A stretch of DNA of 64,000 nt, taken from NCBI GenBank assembly GCA_944322255.1, contig CALUOK010000006.1:28352-92351 (forward strand). Direction: 5' to 3'. This DNA is from Candidatus Methanomethylophilaceae archaeon (GTDB taxonomy: Archaea; Thermoplasmatota; Thermoplasmata; Methanomassiliicoccales; Methanomethylophilaceae). Each line of letters opens with the position of its first letter. Position 1 is the first letter of the stretch. This document shows, piece after piece, positions 1 through 8,201 of this stretch. Made by a program: the position numbers and the translations under genes. The notes beneath the pieces are model-generated. The model saw only the letters and a list, made by a program, of their open reading frames with translations. It made no database searches and was not told the DNA's origin.

Positions 1-33
1 TACATCAGCATCGGACAGCTCGCCAATCTCTAA
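1..33 (+). CDS. C-terminal end of an upstream gene, probably phosphate-binding protein PstS (partial)
   Basis: The window opens inside a reading frame whose last ten codons read YISIGQLANL and which ends in TAA. It lies 12 bases before the phosphate permease gene, with the Shine-Dalgarno sequence taaggagg between them. Pst operons usually begin with the periplasmic or membrane-anchored phosphate-binding protein, so pstS is the likely identity. That rests on position only; ten residues are too few to recognise a family. Confidence 0.5.
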   Translation, partial: YISIGQLANL

Positions 34-45
34 GGAGGCTGACTA

Positions 46-2046
46 ATGGAAACATATCAGTACGGTCTCAAAAGAGGCGGATCACGCAGTGATCAGGTAA
101 TGAAGTACGTCCTTCTTGCGGTCTCTTCTGCGGCCGTACTGATAGTCTTACTCATCATCCTGTTCACAATCTCCAGCAGCTGGACCTCCATCTCCGCGAA
201 CGGAATCCTCGATTTCATCTTCGGAGATGTCTGGGCCCCCGGCAGGGAGGACTACGGTGCTCTGCCCCTCATCGCCGGAACGATCCTCGTGACGTTCGGC
301 GCCATGGTGTTCGCAGTGCCCGTGGGACTCGCCTCCGCCATCTACATTTCCGAGATCGCTCCCGCCAAGACCAGGAACGTCCTGAAGCCCCTGGTGGAGC
401 TGTTCTCGGCCATCCCCTCCGTCGTGTACGGATTCATCGGAATGGTCGTCCTGATCCCAGTGCTCAAGATGTTCTTCCCCGACCAGCAGGTGTTCAGCAA
501 CTCCTGGTTGGCTGCATCCCTGGTGCTGGGCGTGATGGCCATGCCAACGATCATCTCCGTCTCCGAGGACGCGATACACTCCGTGCCGCAGTCCTACAGG
601 GAGGCGTCCCAGGCAATGGGCGCCACCAAATGGGAGACAATCATCAAAGTCGTGGTTCCGGCCGCTATCTCCGGAATCTCCGCAGCCATCATTCTGGGCA
701 TCGGCAGGGCGATCGGTGAGACCATGGCGGTCCTCATGCTGACCGGCAACTCACCCGTGATCCCTGAGCCCCTGTGGAACGTCTTCGGTCTGATCAGCAC
801 ACTCACCGGAACCATCGCGCTCCAGCTCCCCGAGTCCGTGGCAGGGTCCGTCACCCAGTCCGCCCTCTTCGAGCTGGGAGTCATCCTGATGGTCATGGTC
901 CTCGCCGTCAACATCTGTGCGAGGTATGTGATCAAGAGGACCAACCGCAAGCTTGGCAACGCCGACCCCACGAAGTCGCTCCTGTTCCGCATCACCGGCA
1001 GGACGAGCCTGCTCCCGGCCGGCTCGGGACTGATGGACAAGGCCTCCGACCATAAGGGCGAACTGATGACCCTGTTCCTCTTCGCGCTCGTGTTCGTCGG
1101 AGTGTGGATGTTCGCGTCCCTGCTGACCAGCGACCTCTACTCCCTCATAGCCGCAGTGGTGGTCGTCGCCGCGCTCGCCGCGGTCCTGAAGGTCTTCTCG
1201 GGGGTCAACTCCACCGAGAGGCAGAAGGTCTGCTTCGGCGGACTCACGGTCGTCATGGGCTTCGTGCTCCTGATACTGGTGGTCATCATCGGATACATCC
1301 TGATCAACGGGCTCCCCGTCATCGACTGGGAGTTCCTCACCACGAGCCCCACACCCGGAGGAAGGGGCGGAGGAATCTTCCCCGCCATCGTCGGGTCCCT
1401 GGAGCTCATCGCCGGTACCGCGCTGATCGCGTTCCCGCTGGGAATCCTCACGGGAATCTATCTGAACGAGTACGCCAGGAACACCCCCTACACGAGGGTC
1501 ATCAGGGAGGCCATCGACCTCCTCAACGGAACGCCGTCCATCGTGTTCGGAATGTTCGGTATGATCGTCTTCGTCAGGTACGCCGGCATGGGATACTCCA
1601 TGCTCGCAGGCTGGATAACCCTGGCCTTCATGATCCTGCCCGTCATCATCAGGACCACCGAGGAGGCCATGAAGTCGGTTCCACCGGAGCTCAGGGAAGC
1701 CTCCAGGGCCATGGGCGCCACCAAGTGGAAGACCATCTACAAGGTGGTCATCCCCGCCGCCATGGGAGGTATCGTCACCGGTTCCATCCTGTCCATCGGA
1801 CGCGCCGCCGGAGAGACCGCCCCCATCATGCTGACCGCCGCGGTCATCTCACAGCCCAACCTGGCCGGATCCATCTTCGAGCCCGTCATGGCGCTCCCCC
1901 TGCACCTGTACCATCTGGCGATGGACCTGCCCGGTACGACGGACCTCCAGTACGGAACAGCCACAGTGCTGCTGTTCATCGTGCTGGTGTTCTTCGTCGC
2001 GGCATCGCTGATCAGAAGCCACTACAACAAGAAGGTTAGGTGGTGA
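46..2046 (+). CDS. Fused PstC-PstA phosphate ABC transporter permease
   Basis: This 666-residue membrane protein joins the two permeases of the high-affinity phosphate importer. Residues 1 to about 305 are a PstC-type half, with the ABC-permease coupling loop around REASQAMGATKWETI. A hydrophilic linker around residues 305-335 leads into a PstA-type half carrying its own loop, REASRAMGATKWKTI. PstC and PstA are normally separate chains of about 300 residues, so the length fits a fusion. Both halves keep the full helix set and loop and should form the channel energised by the PstB encoded downstream. The ATG follows a strong Shine-Dalgarno, and pstB starts 3 bases after the stop. Confidence 0.95.
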   Translation: METYQYGLKRGGSRSDQVMKYVLLAVSSAAVLIVLLIILFTISSSWTSISANGILDFIFGDVWAPGREDYGALPLIAGTILVTFGAMVFAVPVGLASAIYISEIAPAKTRNVLKPLVELFSAIPSVVYGFIGMVVLIPVLKMFFPDQQVFSNSWLAASLVLGVMAMPTIISVSEDAIHSVPQSYREASQAMGATKWETIIKVVVPAAISGISAAIILGIGRAIGETMAVLMLTGNSPVIPEPLWNVFGLISTLTGTIALQLPESVAGSVTQSALFELGVILMVMVLAVNICARYVIKRTNRKLGNADPTKSLLFRITGRTSLLPAGSGLMDKASDHKGELMTLFLFALVFVGVWMFASLLTSDLYSLIAAVVVVAALAAVLKVFSGVNSTERQKVCFGGLTVVMGFVLLILVVIIGYILINGLPVIDWEFLTTSPTPGGRGGGIFPAIVGSLELIAGTALIAFPLGILTGIYLNEYARNTPYTRVIREAIDLLNGTPSIVFGMFGMIVFVRYAGMGYSMLAGWITLAFMILPVIIRTTEEAMKSVPPELREASRAMGATKWKTIYKVVIPAAMGGIVTGSILSIGRAAGETAPIMLTAAVISQPNLAGSIFEPVMALPLHLYHLAMDLPGTTDLQYGTATVLLFIVLVFFVAASLIRSHYNKKVRW

Positions 2047-2049
2047 CAA

Positions 2050-2964
2050 ATGAATTTCAAGTTCGGAAAGAAAGAGAACAACGAAGTGGCGGCGCCGTCC
2101 GCCGACGGCCCTAAGATGGCCGCCGAGATCGACGAGAACACCGCCAAGGACATCAACTTCCTCGAGTGGTCGAAGAACACCGACCCGATGGTCGTCAGCT
2201 TCGACAAGGACGACGTCTGCATAGACATCAGGAACATCGACCTCTGGTACGGCGAGAAGCAGGCCCTGTTCAAGGTCGACCTCCCGGTCAAGAAGAACTC
2301 CATCACCGCCCTCATCGGACCCTCCGGATGCGGCAAGTCCACCCTGCTGAGGAGCATCAACAGGATGAACGACCTGGTCCCCGGATGCAGGATCGAGGGC
2401 GAGATGCTGTTCCACGGAGACAACCTGTACGCCCCCGACGTGGACATCAACGACCTGAGGACCAGGATCGGGATGATCTTCCAGAAGCCCAACCCGTTCC
2501 CCATGACCATCAGGGAGAACATCACCTACGGGCCGAAGATCCACGGCATCAAGGACAAGAAGGAGCTGAACGAGATCGTCGAGAGGTGCCTCCAGCAGGC
2601 GGCCCTCTACGACGAGGTTGCCGACCGTCTCGACACCTCCGCCCTTGGACTCTCCGGAGGACAGCAGCAGAGGCTGTGCATCGCCAGGGCGCTCTCGGTC
2701 AACCCCGAGGTCATCCTCATGGACGAGCCCACATCCGCCCTGGACCCCATCGCCACCTCGAAGATCGAGGACCTGGCCCTGGAGCTCAAGAAGGACTACA
2801 CCGTGGCCATCGTCACCCACAACATGCAGCAGGCTTCCCGTATCGCGGACTACACCGGGTTCATGTACCTCGGCAAGATGATCGAGTTCAACGACACCGG
2901 TGCGATGTTCAACAAGCCGGAGAAGGCAATGACCGAGAGATACCTCACAGGAAGGTTCGGATGA
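2050..2964 (+). CDS. pstB: Phosphate ABC transporter ATP-binding protein PstB
   Basis: This is the ATPase that powers phosphate import through the fused permease encoded just upstream. The 304-residue chain has Walker [10 protein letters not shown], the PstB-typical Q-loop stretch [11 protein letters not shown], the signature [15 protein letters not shown], Walker [14 protein letters not shown] and the switch histidine in VTHNMQQA. PstB is usually 250-270 residues. The extra length is a polar N-terminal extension of about 45 residues with no motif I recognise. It sits between pstCA and phoU with 3- and 4-base gaps, so the genes are co-transcribed and probably translationally coupled. Confidence 0.97.
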   Translation: MNFKFGKKENNEVAAPSADGPKMAAEIDENTAKDINFLEWSKNTDPMVVSFDKDDVCIDIRNIDLWYGEKQALFKVDLPVKKNSITALIGPSGCGKSTLLRSINRMNDLVPGCRIEGEMLFHGDNLYAPDVDINDLRTRIGMIFQKPNPFPMTIRENITYGPKIHGIKDKKELNEIVERCLQQAALYDEVADRLDTSALGLSGGQQQRLCIARALSVNPEVILMDEPTSALDPIATSKIEDLALELKKDYTVAIVTHNMQQASRIADYTGFMYLGKMIEFNDTGAMFNKPEKAMTERYLTGRFG

Positions 2965-2968
2965 TAAC

Positions 2969-3616
2969 ATGCAGAGATTCCTAGACGACATTGAAGCACT
3001 GGTGAACGAGACCGTGGACATGGGCAACCTGGCTTCCGAGATGATCGAGAAGTCGGTTCAGGCTATCGTCGACGGCAACCTGGACCTGGCGGACGAGGTC
3101 ATCGACGAGTTCGCCAGGATCGACCGCTACGACCACGAGATCGAGGACGCCGCGATAAGGATCCTCACGATCTACCAGCCCACCGCCATGGACACCAGGA
3201 CCGTCGCCACGATCCTGAAGTCCATCACCTACCTGGAGAGGATCGGGAAGTACAGCTACAACATCGCCACCGCCACCAAGTATCTGGCGGACAAGCCGAT
3301 GTTCGAGCCCGTGCACCTGATCCAGCCCGTGGGAGAGGTCGCCGTCCGCATGGTCAAGCTGGTCACCAAGGCCTTCGAGGAGAAGTCCGTGGACGAGCTC
3401 GACAAGATCTCCGAGATGGACGACTACCTGGACAAGACCATGCGCGAGGACCTGATGAAGATCGTCGATTTCATCAACGAGAACGATCAGAGCGCCGACG
3501 TGTGCACGTACTACATCACGGTGATCAAGTACCTCGAGAGGGTCGGCGACCACGCGTGCAAGATGGCCGAGAAGGTCAACTTCATGGTCACCGGAATGCG
3601 CGCCCACATCGCCTGA
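2969..3616 (+). CDS. phoU: Phosphate-signalling/transport accessory protein PhoU
   Basis: A 215-residue, all-helical acidic protein made of two PhoU repeats. The repeat pattern is visible in the paired segments AIRILTIYQPTAMDTRTVATILKSI and YYITVIKYLERVGDHACKMAEKV. PhoU modulates the Pst transporter and prevents toxic phosphate uptake. It closes the pst operon, starting four bases after pstB, and a GC-rich UUCG hairpin follows its stop. Whether any phosphate two-component system is present cannot be judged here. Confidence 0.93.
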   Translation: MQRFLDDIEALVNETVDMGNLASEMIEKSVQAIVDGNLDLADEVIDEFARIDRYDHEIEDAAIRILTIYQPTAMDTRTVATILKSITYLERIGKYSYNIATATKYLADKPMFEPVHLIQPVGEVAVRMVKLVTKAFEEKSVDELDKISEMDDYLDKTMREDLMKIVDFINENDQSADVCTYYITVIKYLERVGDHACKMAEKVNFMVTGMRAHIA

Positions 3617-3647
3617 ACATTCAAACCCTTTACACCTTTATCCCATC

Positions 3648-3661
3648 GGGGCTTCGGCCCC
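3648..3661 (+). terminator. GGGGC-UUCG-GCCCC hairpin after the pst operon
   Basis: Five perfect G:C-rich base pairs close a UUCG tetraloop 31 bases after the phoU stop, followed by acctttgt. It is preceded by T-rich tracts (ctttacacctttatc) of the kind that end archaeal transcripts. A termination or 3'-end stabilising role is inferred. Confidence 0.5.
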
Positions 3662-3762
3662 ACCTTTGTCTGAAGTGGCGGTCTCCGGATGGATACATAG
3701 TTTGCGCACCGCCTCCTTCGATACCGTTTTCTTCACACCTTCAGATTCCCAACTGTGTTACC

Positions 3763-4065
3763 ATGAGGTGCTTGGCCGTCGAACTGAAGAGGTCCCAGTG
3801 GGTTTTCTACCTGATCGTTGGACTTCTGTCTATCGTCTTTCTGATCTTGAACGTGCTCTGGTTCATGACCACCGACTGGGGCTTTGGGGCGTACATATCC
3901 CTGGTCTTCTGCCCCCTGGTCCTGTGCTACCTCGCTTTCGACTCCTTCAGGCAGTACAGGAAGGCCGCCGTCACGGACATGTCCGACGGCGACGTTCGTG
4001 CCGCCCACGTCAAGGGCCTTTCGATGGGCACGTACGCGGTCGAGATCGACGATGGGGAGGAGTGA
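3763..4065 (+). CDS. Small two-helix membrane protein of unknown function
   Basis: A 100-residue protein with two predicted membrane segments, WVFYLIVGLLSIVFLILNVLWF and YISLVFCPLVLCYLAF, then a short polar C-terminal tail ending EIDDGEE. The frame stays open upstream of this ATG, but the upstream residues look like noncoding sequence, so the start at MRCLAVELKRSQ is preferred. No family was recognised. It lies alone between the pst operon and two minus-strand zinc-ribbon genes. Confidence 0.6.
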   Translation: MRCLAVELKRSQWVFYLIVGLLSIVFLILNVLWFMTTDWGFGAYISLVFCPLVLCYLAFDSFRQYRKAAVTDMSDGDVRAAHVKGLSMGTYAVEIDDGEE

Positions 4066-4117
4066 CCTCCCCGAGAAGGGTCCGGACGGTGTCCGGTAAG
4101 CGGTTTGCGGCGGACCG

Positions 4118-4669
4118 TCAGCTGGCGAAGCACTGGCCGTTCTCGCGGATCCTGTTGGTCACGTAGAGTCCGATGACGCACAGGATGATCCCGAACAGCA
4201 CCGCGTCCACCACCCCGAGGGCCATGAACAGCGGAAGCACCGATGCGGCGATGCAGAGCACCAGGCTGAGCCTGTAGTTCTCCCTTTTTCCGGTCATGAA
4301 CCCGGACACCAGGGCGCACAGGCCGCTGAGCAGGATGAAGACGCCGATGAACATCACGGCGGTGGACGTCTGGTCCAGGGTCAGGCCGTAGAACAGGCCG
4401 TTCTCGTCCGCCAGCTCCGCCCAGTTGCCGTCCAGCATCCCGTAGGCGGCGAAGGCCACCACTCCGGCGAGGACCGCCAGGATGCCGTACAGCATCATCA
4501 GCCTGGGTATGCTCTCCAGGGTGTCCTCCTTCTTCCAGCCGGCCTTGTTCCTGTAGAAGTCGGCGGTCCTGTCGTAGGGGGTCCCGTCCAGGGCGGCCCC
4601 GCATGTGGGGCAGTACTCCGACCCATCGGGGATCGGCTCCCCGCACCTTATGCAGTGTCTCTCCTCCAT
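4118..4669 (-). CDS. Zinc-ribbon membrane protein
   Basis: This 183-residue protein starts with a zinc ribbon (CIRCGEPIPDGSEYCPTCG, two CxxC knuckles) and continues with four hydrophobic segments. A polar linker of about 30 residues separates ribbon and membrane part. The same architecture is encoded immediately upstream at 4679-5215, nine bases away, so the two are probably an operon from a duplication. Similar ribbon-plus-helix proteins are common and uncharacterised in Thermoplasmatota and gut bacteria. The ribbon suggests protein or nucleic-acid contact at the cytoplasmic face; no specific function can be given. Confidence 0.8.
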   Translation of the reverse strand: MEERHCIRCGEPIPDGSEYCPTCGAALDGTPYDRTADFYRNKAGWKKEDTLESIPRLMMLYGILAVLAGVVAFAAYGMLDGNWAELADENGLFYGLTLDQTSTAVMFIGVFILLSGLCALVSGFMTGKRENYRLSLVLCIAASVLPLFMALGVVDAVLFGIILCVIGLYVTNRIRENGQCFAS

Positions 4670-4678
4670 GGTCCCGCC

Positions 4679-5215
4679 TCAGGATGTGAACATGTTCTTG
4701 TCCCTGTACAGCAGGAACGTGACGATCAGTCCGACGATGATGCTGATGAAGCTGAAGAACCCGTAGCTGAGGACGGATGCGGCCAGGCAGGCCACCACGG
4801 CGTAGGTCTTCGGGCCTCCCTGCCTGCAGAACCAGTAGCTCACCAGGGCCAGGGCCCCGCTGACGATGGTCATGACGCCGCTGATCAGGTACTCGGTGGG
4901 GATGGAGTCGCTCCAGGCCGGGAGGGCCAGTCCGAACGACTCGTACATGTCGGCGATCTGGTTGTAGTCGGCCTCGGTGAAGGTCAGGCCGATGTATGTT
5001 CCGTAAACCCCCACGATGAGCGCGATTATCCCGTACAGCAGGACGAAGATCCCGATGTTGATGCCCCCGGACTGGGAGCCGGAGTATCCCGCGCGGGCCT
5101 CGGCGGCGTGAGGGTTGGACCTCCCGTCCACGCCGGATCCGCAGGCCGGGCAGAACTCCGCACCGGGCGGGAGCATGGCCCCGCACACCACGCAGAAGTT
5201 GTTCTCTTCCGTCAT
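4679..5215 (-). CDS. Zinc-ribbon membrane protein, paralogue of its downstream neighbour
   Basis: A 178-residue protein with an N-terminal ribbon (CVVCGAMLPPGAEFCPACG) and about four membrane segments, including INIGIFVLLYGIIALIVGVY. The ATG at 5215 is preferred over one six codons upstream because GGGAGTG sits just before it. It is first in a two-gene minus-strand operon with 4118-4669, whose layout is the same. The function is unknown. Confidence 0.8.
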   Translation of the reverse strand: MTEENNFCVVCGAMLPPGAEFCPACGSGVDGRSNPHAAEARAGYSGSQSGGINIGIFVLLYGIIALIVGVYGTYIGLTFTEADYNQIADMYESFGLALPAWSDSIPTEYLISGVMTIVSGALALVSYWFCRQGGPKTYAVVACLAASVLSYGFFSFISIIVGLIVTFLLYRDKNMFTS

Positions 5216-5302
5216 GCCACTCCCTAGCACCATATCCTTTAACTACTCTATTATGGGAGGTTCGGAACCGTCCGCCATCCATAATCGAGGCACTCGGCAG
5301 GG

Positions 5303-5310
5303 TTATATAC
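5303..5310 (+). promoter_or_regulatory. TATA box TTATATAC ahead of a structured non-coding stretch
   Basis: A consensus-like archaeal TATA element lies about 235 bases before the S19e start and has no gene directly behind it. Archaeal transcription starts about 25 bases downstream, which puts a start near 5331, where the hairpin-rich segment begins. A second TATA box nearer S19e makes this one unlikely to be the main ribosomal-operon promoter. Confidence 0.5.
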
Positions 5311-5330
5311 GACATCCCCATCTTCCCAAT

Positions 5331-5455
5331 CACGGAGTTCAGATGCCGTCAAGGTGTCTGCCGTGGAGGGTTTTTCACCCTCAGGCCGCACGGGGTCGAT
5401 GGACGGACGTGCGGAGACCGAGCAGCATGTCTGCAGTAACAGTATTGTTCCTTCT
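5331..5455 (+). ncRNA. Candidate structured small RNA
   Basis: No convincing reading frame fills the 5216-5538 gap. From about 5331 it can fold into successive hairpins: CACGG with CCGTG (5331-5335 with 5361-5365), GAGGG with CCCTC (5366-5370 with 5378-5382), CCGCACG with CGTGCGG (5386-5392 with 5408-5414) and GCAG with CTGC (5422-5434). The third loop, GGGTCGATGGACGGA, has GA-rich character like a kink-loop. A TATA box lies 25 bases before the first hairpin. Both boundaries are guesses. It could instead be an extended leader of the ribosomal operon. Confidence 0.35.
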
Positions 5456-5463
5456 AGCAACGC

Positions 5464-5470
5464 TTATATA
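5464..5470 (+). promoter_or_regulatory. TATA box of the S19e ribosomal operon
   Basis: TTATATA lies 69 bases before the S19e ATG, predicting a transcript start near 5493 and a leader of about 45 bases carrying the Shine-Dalgarno GAGGT. It is the closest promoter-like element to the operon. Confidence 0.55.
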
Positions 5471-5538
5471 CCACTTCACTATACCAACGCCCGTTATTGC
5501 GCCTCACGGCATCGTGAGGAGCGATGCGAGGTATCAAT

Positions 5539-5967
5539 ATGGTAACCGTCTACGACGTCCCTGCCGAGCAGCTCATACTCAAGACGGCCCAGAAGCTCAA
5601 GGAGAACCCCAACATCGTTCCCCCTGAGTGGGCCGAGTATGTGAAGACCGGCAGGCACACAGAGAGGGGCCCCACCCAGGACGACTGGTGGTACACTAGG
5701 GCCGCCTCCATCATGAGGAAGCTGTACGTTAAGGGACCGATGGGATCCTCCAGGCTCGCCGCCGAGTACGGCGGATACGCCGACAAGGGATCCATGCCCA
5801 ACAGGGCAGTCAAGGGAAGCCGCAACATCGCCAGGAAGTGCATGATGCAGCTCGAGGCCGCCGGCTACCTGGTCTCCAAGGACAAAGAGGGCCGCGCCAT
5901 CAGCCCCGCGGGACAGTCCCTTCTGGACAACACCGCCAAAGAGGTTTACGACGAGATGAGGGCCTGA
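5539..5967 (+). CDS. rps19e: 30S ribosomal protein S19e
   Basis: This 142-residue protein starts MVTVYDVPAEQLI, the usual start of archaeal S19e, a small-subunit protein found only in archaea and eukaryotes. Family stretches include PPEWAEYVKTG, QDDWWYTRAASI and the winged-helix end RKCMMQLEAAGYLV. The ATG at 5539 is chosen over one five codons upstream because GAGGT precedes it and family members begin here. It leads the cluster S19e, PDCD5-type protein, L39e, L31e and aIF6, a conserved archaeal order. Confidence 0.97.
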   Translation: MVTVYDVPAEQLILKTAQKLKENPNIVPPEWAEYVKTGRHTERGPTQDDWWYTRAASIMRKLYVKGPMGSSRLAAEYGGYADKGSMPNRAVKGSRNIARKCMMQLEAAGYLVSKDKEGRAISPAGQSLLDNTAKEVYDEMRA

Positions 5968-5979
5968 GGAGGAATCGGC

Positions 5980-6309
5980 ATGGAAGATCCCGAATTGGAG
6001 GCAATCAGACAGAGGAGGATGGCCGAGCTCCAGCAGCAGGCCCAGAACCAGGCAGCCCAGGAGGAGCAGGCCAAGAGGATGGAGATGCAGAAGCAGAACG
6101 CCCTCAGGCAGATCCTCACCACCGAGGCCAGGCAGAGACTGGCCAACATCAGGCTCGCCAACCCGCACATGGCGGACACTGTCGAGATGCAGCTCATCCA
6201 GCTCGCCCAGAGCGGCAGGATTCAGGGAATCATCGATGACACCATGCTGAGGAACATCCTTGCGCAGATCACCCCCCAGCAGAGGGAGATCACCATAGAG
6301 AGGAGATAA
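5980..6309 (+). CDS. PDCD5-family DNA-binding protein
   Basis: A 109-residue helical protein beginning [20 protein letters not shown] and ending in the family's [22 protein letters not shown] stretch. It is the archaeal homologue of human PDCD5, with a disordered, Gln/Glu-rich N-terminal helix and a compact three-helix core. Archaeal members bind DNA in vitro and are encoded with ribosomal proteins, as here. The cellular role is unsettled. It is one of only two complete genes in the window ending in TAA rather than TGA. Confidence 0.95.
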   Translation: MEDPELEAIRQRRMAELQQQAQNQAAQEEQAKRMEMQKQNALRQILTTEARQRLANIRLANPHMADTVEMQLIQLAQSGRIQGIIDDTMLRNILAQITPQQREITIERR

Positions 6310-6311
6310 TC

Positions 6312-6467
6312 ATGTCAAGCACAAAGGCCCCCGCGATGAAACAGAGGCTGAACAAGAAGGTCAACCAGAACCGCCGTGTCCCGGCCTGGGTCATGCTCAG
6401 GACCAACAGGCAGTTCCTCCGCCACCCCAAGAGAAGGTCGTGGCGCATGTCCAAACTTAAGGAGTGA
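6312..6467 (+). CDS. rpl39e: 50S ribosomal protein L39e
   Basis: A 51-residue, strongly basic protein starting two bases after the preceding stop. It contains the L39e core [18 protein letters not shown] followed by [16 protein letters not shown]39e lines the peptide exit tunnel of archaeal and eukaryotic large subunits and is always about 50 residues, so this copy is full length. Its end, CTTAAGGAGTGA, supplies the Shine-Dalgarno for L31e. Confidence 0.97.
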   Translation: MSSTKAPAMKQRLNKKVNQNRRVPAWVMLRTNRQFLRHPKRRSWRMSKLKE

Positions 6468-6472
6468 TTCGG

Positions 6473-6736
6473 ATGGCAGACGAAGTCGAGAGAATCATGG
6501 TCATCCCGCTCAGGGCGGCGAAGCAGGCACCCCGCACCCGCAGGGCCAAGCGCGCCATCAAAGAGGTCAGGGAGATCGTCATGAGGCACATGAAGGTCGA
6601 CGCCGAGCACGTCTGGATCGACGCCAGTGTCAACGAGAAGATCTGGGAGAACGGAATCCGCAACCCGCCCTCCAAGATCACCGTGAAAGCAGTCAAGTTC
6701 GACGACGGCCTCGTAGAGGTCTCGCTGGCCGAGTGA
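6473..6736 (+). CDS. rpl31e: 50S ribosomal protein L31e
   Basis: An 87-residue large-subunit protein with the family segments RAKRAIKEVREIVMRHMKV and DASVNEKIWENGIRNPPSKI. L31e sits near the exit tunnel rim in archaea and eukaryotes. The ATG at 6473 is preferred over an overlapping one at 6464 because GGAGTGA (6461-6467) is correctly spaced only for the later start. It is in the usual place between L39e and aIF6. Confidence 0.97.
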   Translation: MADEVERIMVIPLRAAKQAPRTRRAKRAIKEVREIVMRHMKVDAEHVWIDASVNEKIWENGIRNPPSKITVKAVKFDDGLVEVSLAE

Positions 6737-6740
6737 TACG

Positions 6741-7403
6741 ATGATGAGGTTCTCGCGCCACTCAGGCAACCCCAACATCGGCGTGTTCGCCGCGGTGAAC
6801 GAGAGCCTCGCCTTCACCTCCGCCGACGCCTCCCCGGAGTTCGTAAGAGCCCTCGAGGAGGCGATCGGCGTCAAAACCATTAAAACAACGGTGGCAGGGG
6901 CCCACGTCATAGGCTCCCTGATGGTCATGAACTCCAACTGCGCGGTGGTCTCCGGGCTCACCGAGGAGAGGGAGGTCCAGGTCATCGAGGAGCACATCCC
7001 CTGCTACAGGCTGGACGACGCTCTGAACGCCGCCGGGAACAACATCCTGGTCAACGACCACGGCGCCATCGTCAGCCCCGAGTACGGGCCGGCCGTCGCG
7101 AAGCCGCTCTCTGACGCACTTGGCGTTGAGGTGGTCTTCTCCTCCATCGCCGGATGCAACACCGTCGGATCCGTGTGCAGGGCCACCAACAAGGGCTGCG
7201 TCTGCCACATGGACGCCAGCGACGAGGAGGTCCAGCTGATCAAGGACGTTCTGAAGGTCCAGGAAGTTGTGAGGACCTCGGTCAACCACGGTTCCCGCAT
7301 GGTCGGAGCCGGACTGGTGGCCAACTCCAAGGGCGCCGTAGTCGGCGACGAGACCACGCCCATCGAGATGGGCAAGATCGAGGACGGGCTGCTGCTCTAC
7401 TGA
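6741..7403 (+). CDS. eif6: Translation initiation factor aIF6
   Basis: A 220-residue protein with the five-fold pentein repeat of eIF6/aIF6. Successive repeats contain VFAAVNESLAF, LMVMNSNCAVVS, NILVNDHGAIVSPEY, CRATNKGCVCH and GLVANSKGAVVGDETTP. The factor binds the 50S subunit next to the sarcin-ricin loop and prevents premature joining with 30S. It ends the S19e cluster four bases after L31e. Two adjacent ATG codons make the exact start uncertain by one residue. The L18a, prefoldin and FtsY genes that often follow are absent. Confidence 0.96.
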   Translation: MMRFSRHSGNPNIGVFAAVNESLAFTSADASPEFVRALEEAIGVKTIKTTVAGAHVIGSLMVMNSNCAVVSGLTEEREVQVIEEHIPCYRLDDALNAAGNNILVNDHGAIVSPEYGPAVAKPLSDALGVEVVFSSIAGCNTVGSVCRATNKGCVCHMDASDEEVQLIKDVLKVQEVVRTSVNHGSRMVGAGLVANSKGAVVGDETTPIEMGKIEDGLLLY

Positions 7404-7454
7404 GCGGCCCTCCCATCTCTTTCTCTTCTATTACTCAAAAAGCGACAGTGCGTG

Positions 7455-8096
7455 TCAGCGGTCGAAGACCCAGCACTGCTTCATGCCGTCGATGTCGTCC
7501 CTGGACACGTCGATCTCGTTGCCGATGTAGTCCACGGCGTTCTCCGGTATCATGTCCAGGAAGTCGTCCAGCGGGGTTATGGGTATGGACAGCCCGCCCA
7601 CCCTGTAGTGCATGGGGACGATGACGTTGGGGTTCACGAGCTCCAGGAACCTCTTGACCTCGGGAAGGGGCATGGTGAAGGTCTCACCCACAGGGACGAA
7701 GAGCATGTCCACGTTCCTGATCCTGGACAGGACGTCATCGTCGGGGATGCATCCGAGGTCTCCGCAGTGGCAGACGGAGATGTCGTCCATGCTGAACAGG
7801 TACATGGTGTTGGGTCCGCGCTCCTTCCCGCCCACTGCGTCGTGCCAACTGGGAAGCCCATCGACCTCCAGGCCCTTGACTGTGAAGATCCCCTCGCGGG
7901 AGAGGATGTCGTCGTGTCTCCCGCGGACCGCGCGGACGGCGTTGTGGTCGTAGTGGTTGTGGGTCATCAGGACCACGTCGGCGGACACCGCCGGGGGCTT
8001 GATGCCGATGGAGCGGCCGTCGTGGGGGTCGACGACCAGCGTCAGCTGGGAGTCGCCGAACTCGAAGCAGGAGTGACCGTGCCATCTTACCTTCAT
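7455..8096 (-). CDS. MBL-fold metal-dependent hydrolase (UPF0173-like)
   Basis: A 213-residue metallo-beta-lactamase-fold protein. It begins MKVRWHGHSCFEF, typical of UPF0173-type hydrolases, and has the HxHxDH motif as THNHYDH near residue 48. Further metal-ligand candidates are the histidine of CHCGDLG and the C-terminal VPMHYR. Known relatives include broad-specificity Zn hydrolases; the physiological substrate is unknown. It is monocistronic, with no neighbour suggesting a pathway. Confidence 0.85.
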   Translation of the reverse strand: MKVRWHGHSCFEFGDSQLTLVVDPHDGRSIGIKPPAVSADVVLMTHNHYDHNAVRAVRGRHDDILSREGIFTVKGLEVDGLPSWHDAVGGKERGPNTMYLFSMDDISVCHCGDLGCIPDDDVLSRIRNVDMLFVPVGETFTMPLPEVKRFLELVNPNVIVPMHYRVGGLSIPITPLDDFLDMIPENAVDYIGNEIDVSRDDIDGMKQCWVFDR

Positions 8097-8201
8097 GCCG
8101 GCGTGTAACGGCCGGGTCGATAATAACCTGTCGTTGTGAACGGCGTTTCAAAGAGACATTCACAGCGAAGTCTCATAAGTAGGAGATTGCATTCACCACA
8201 C

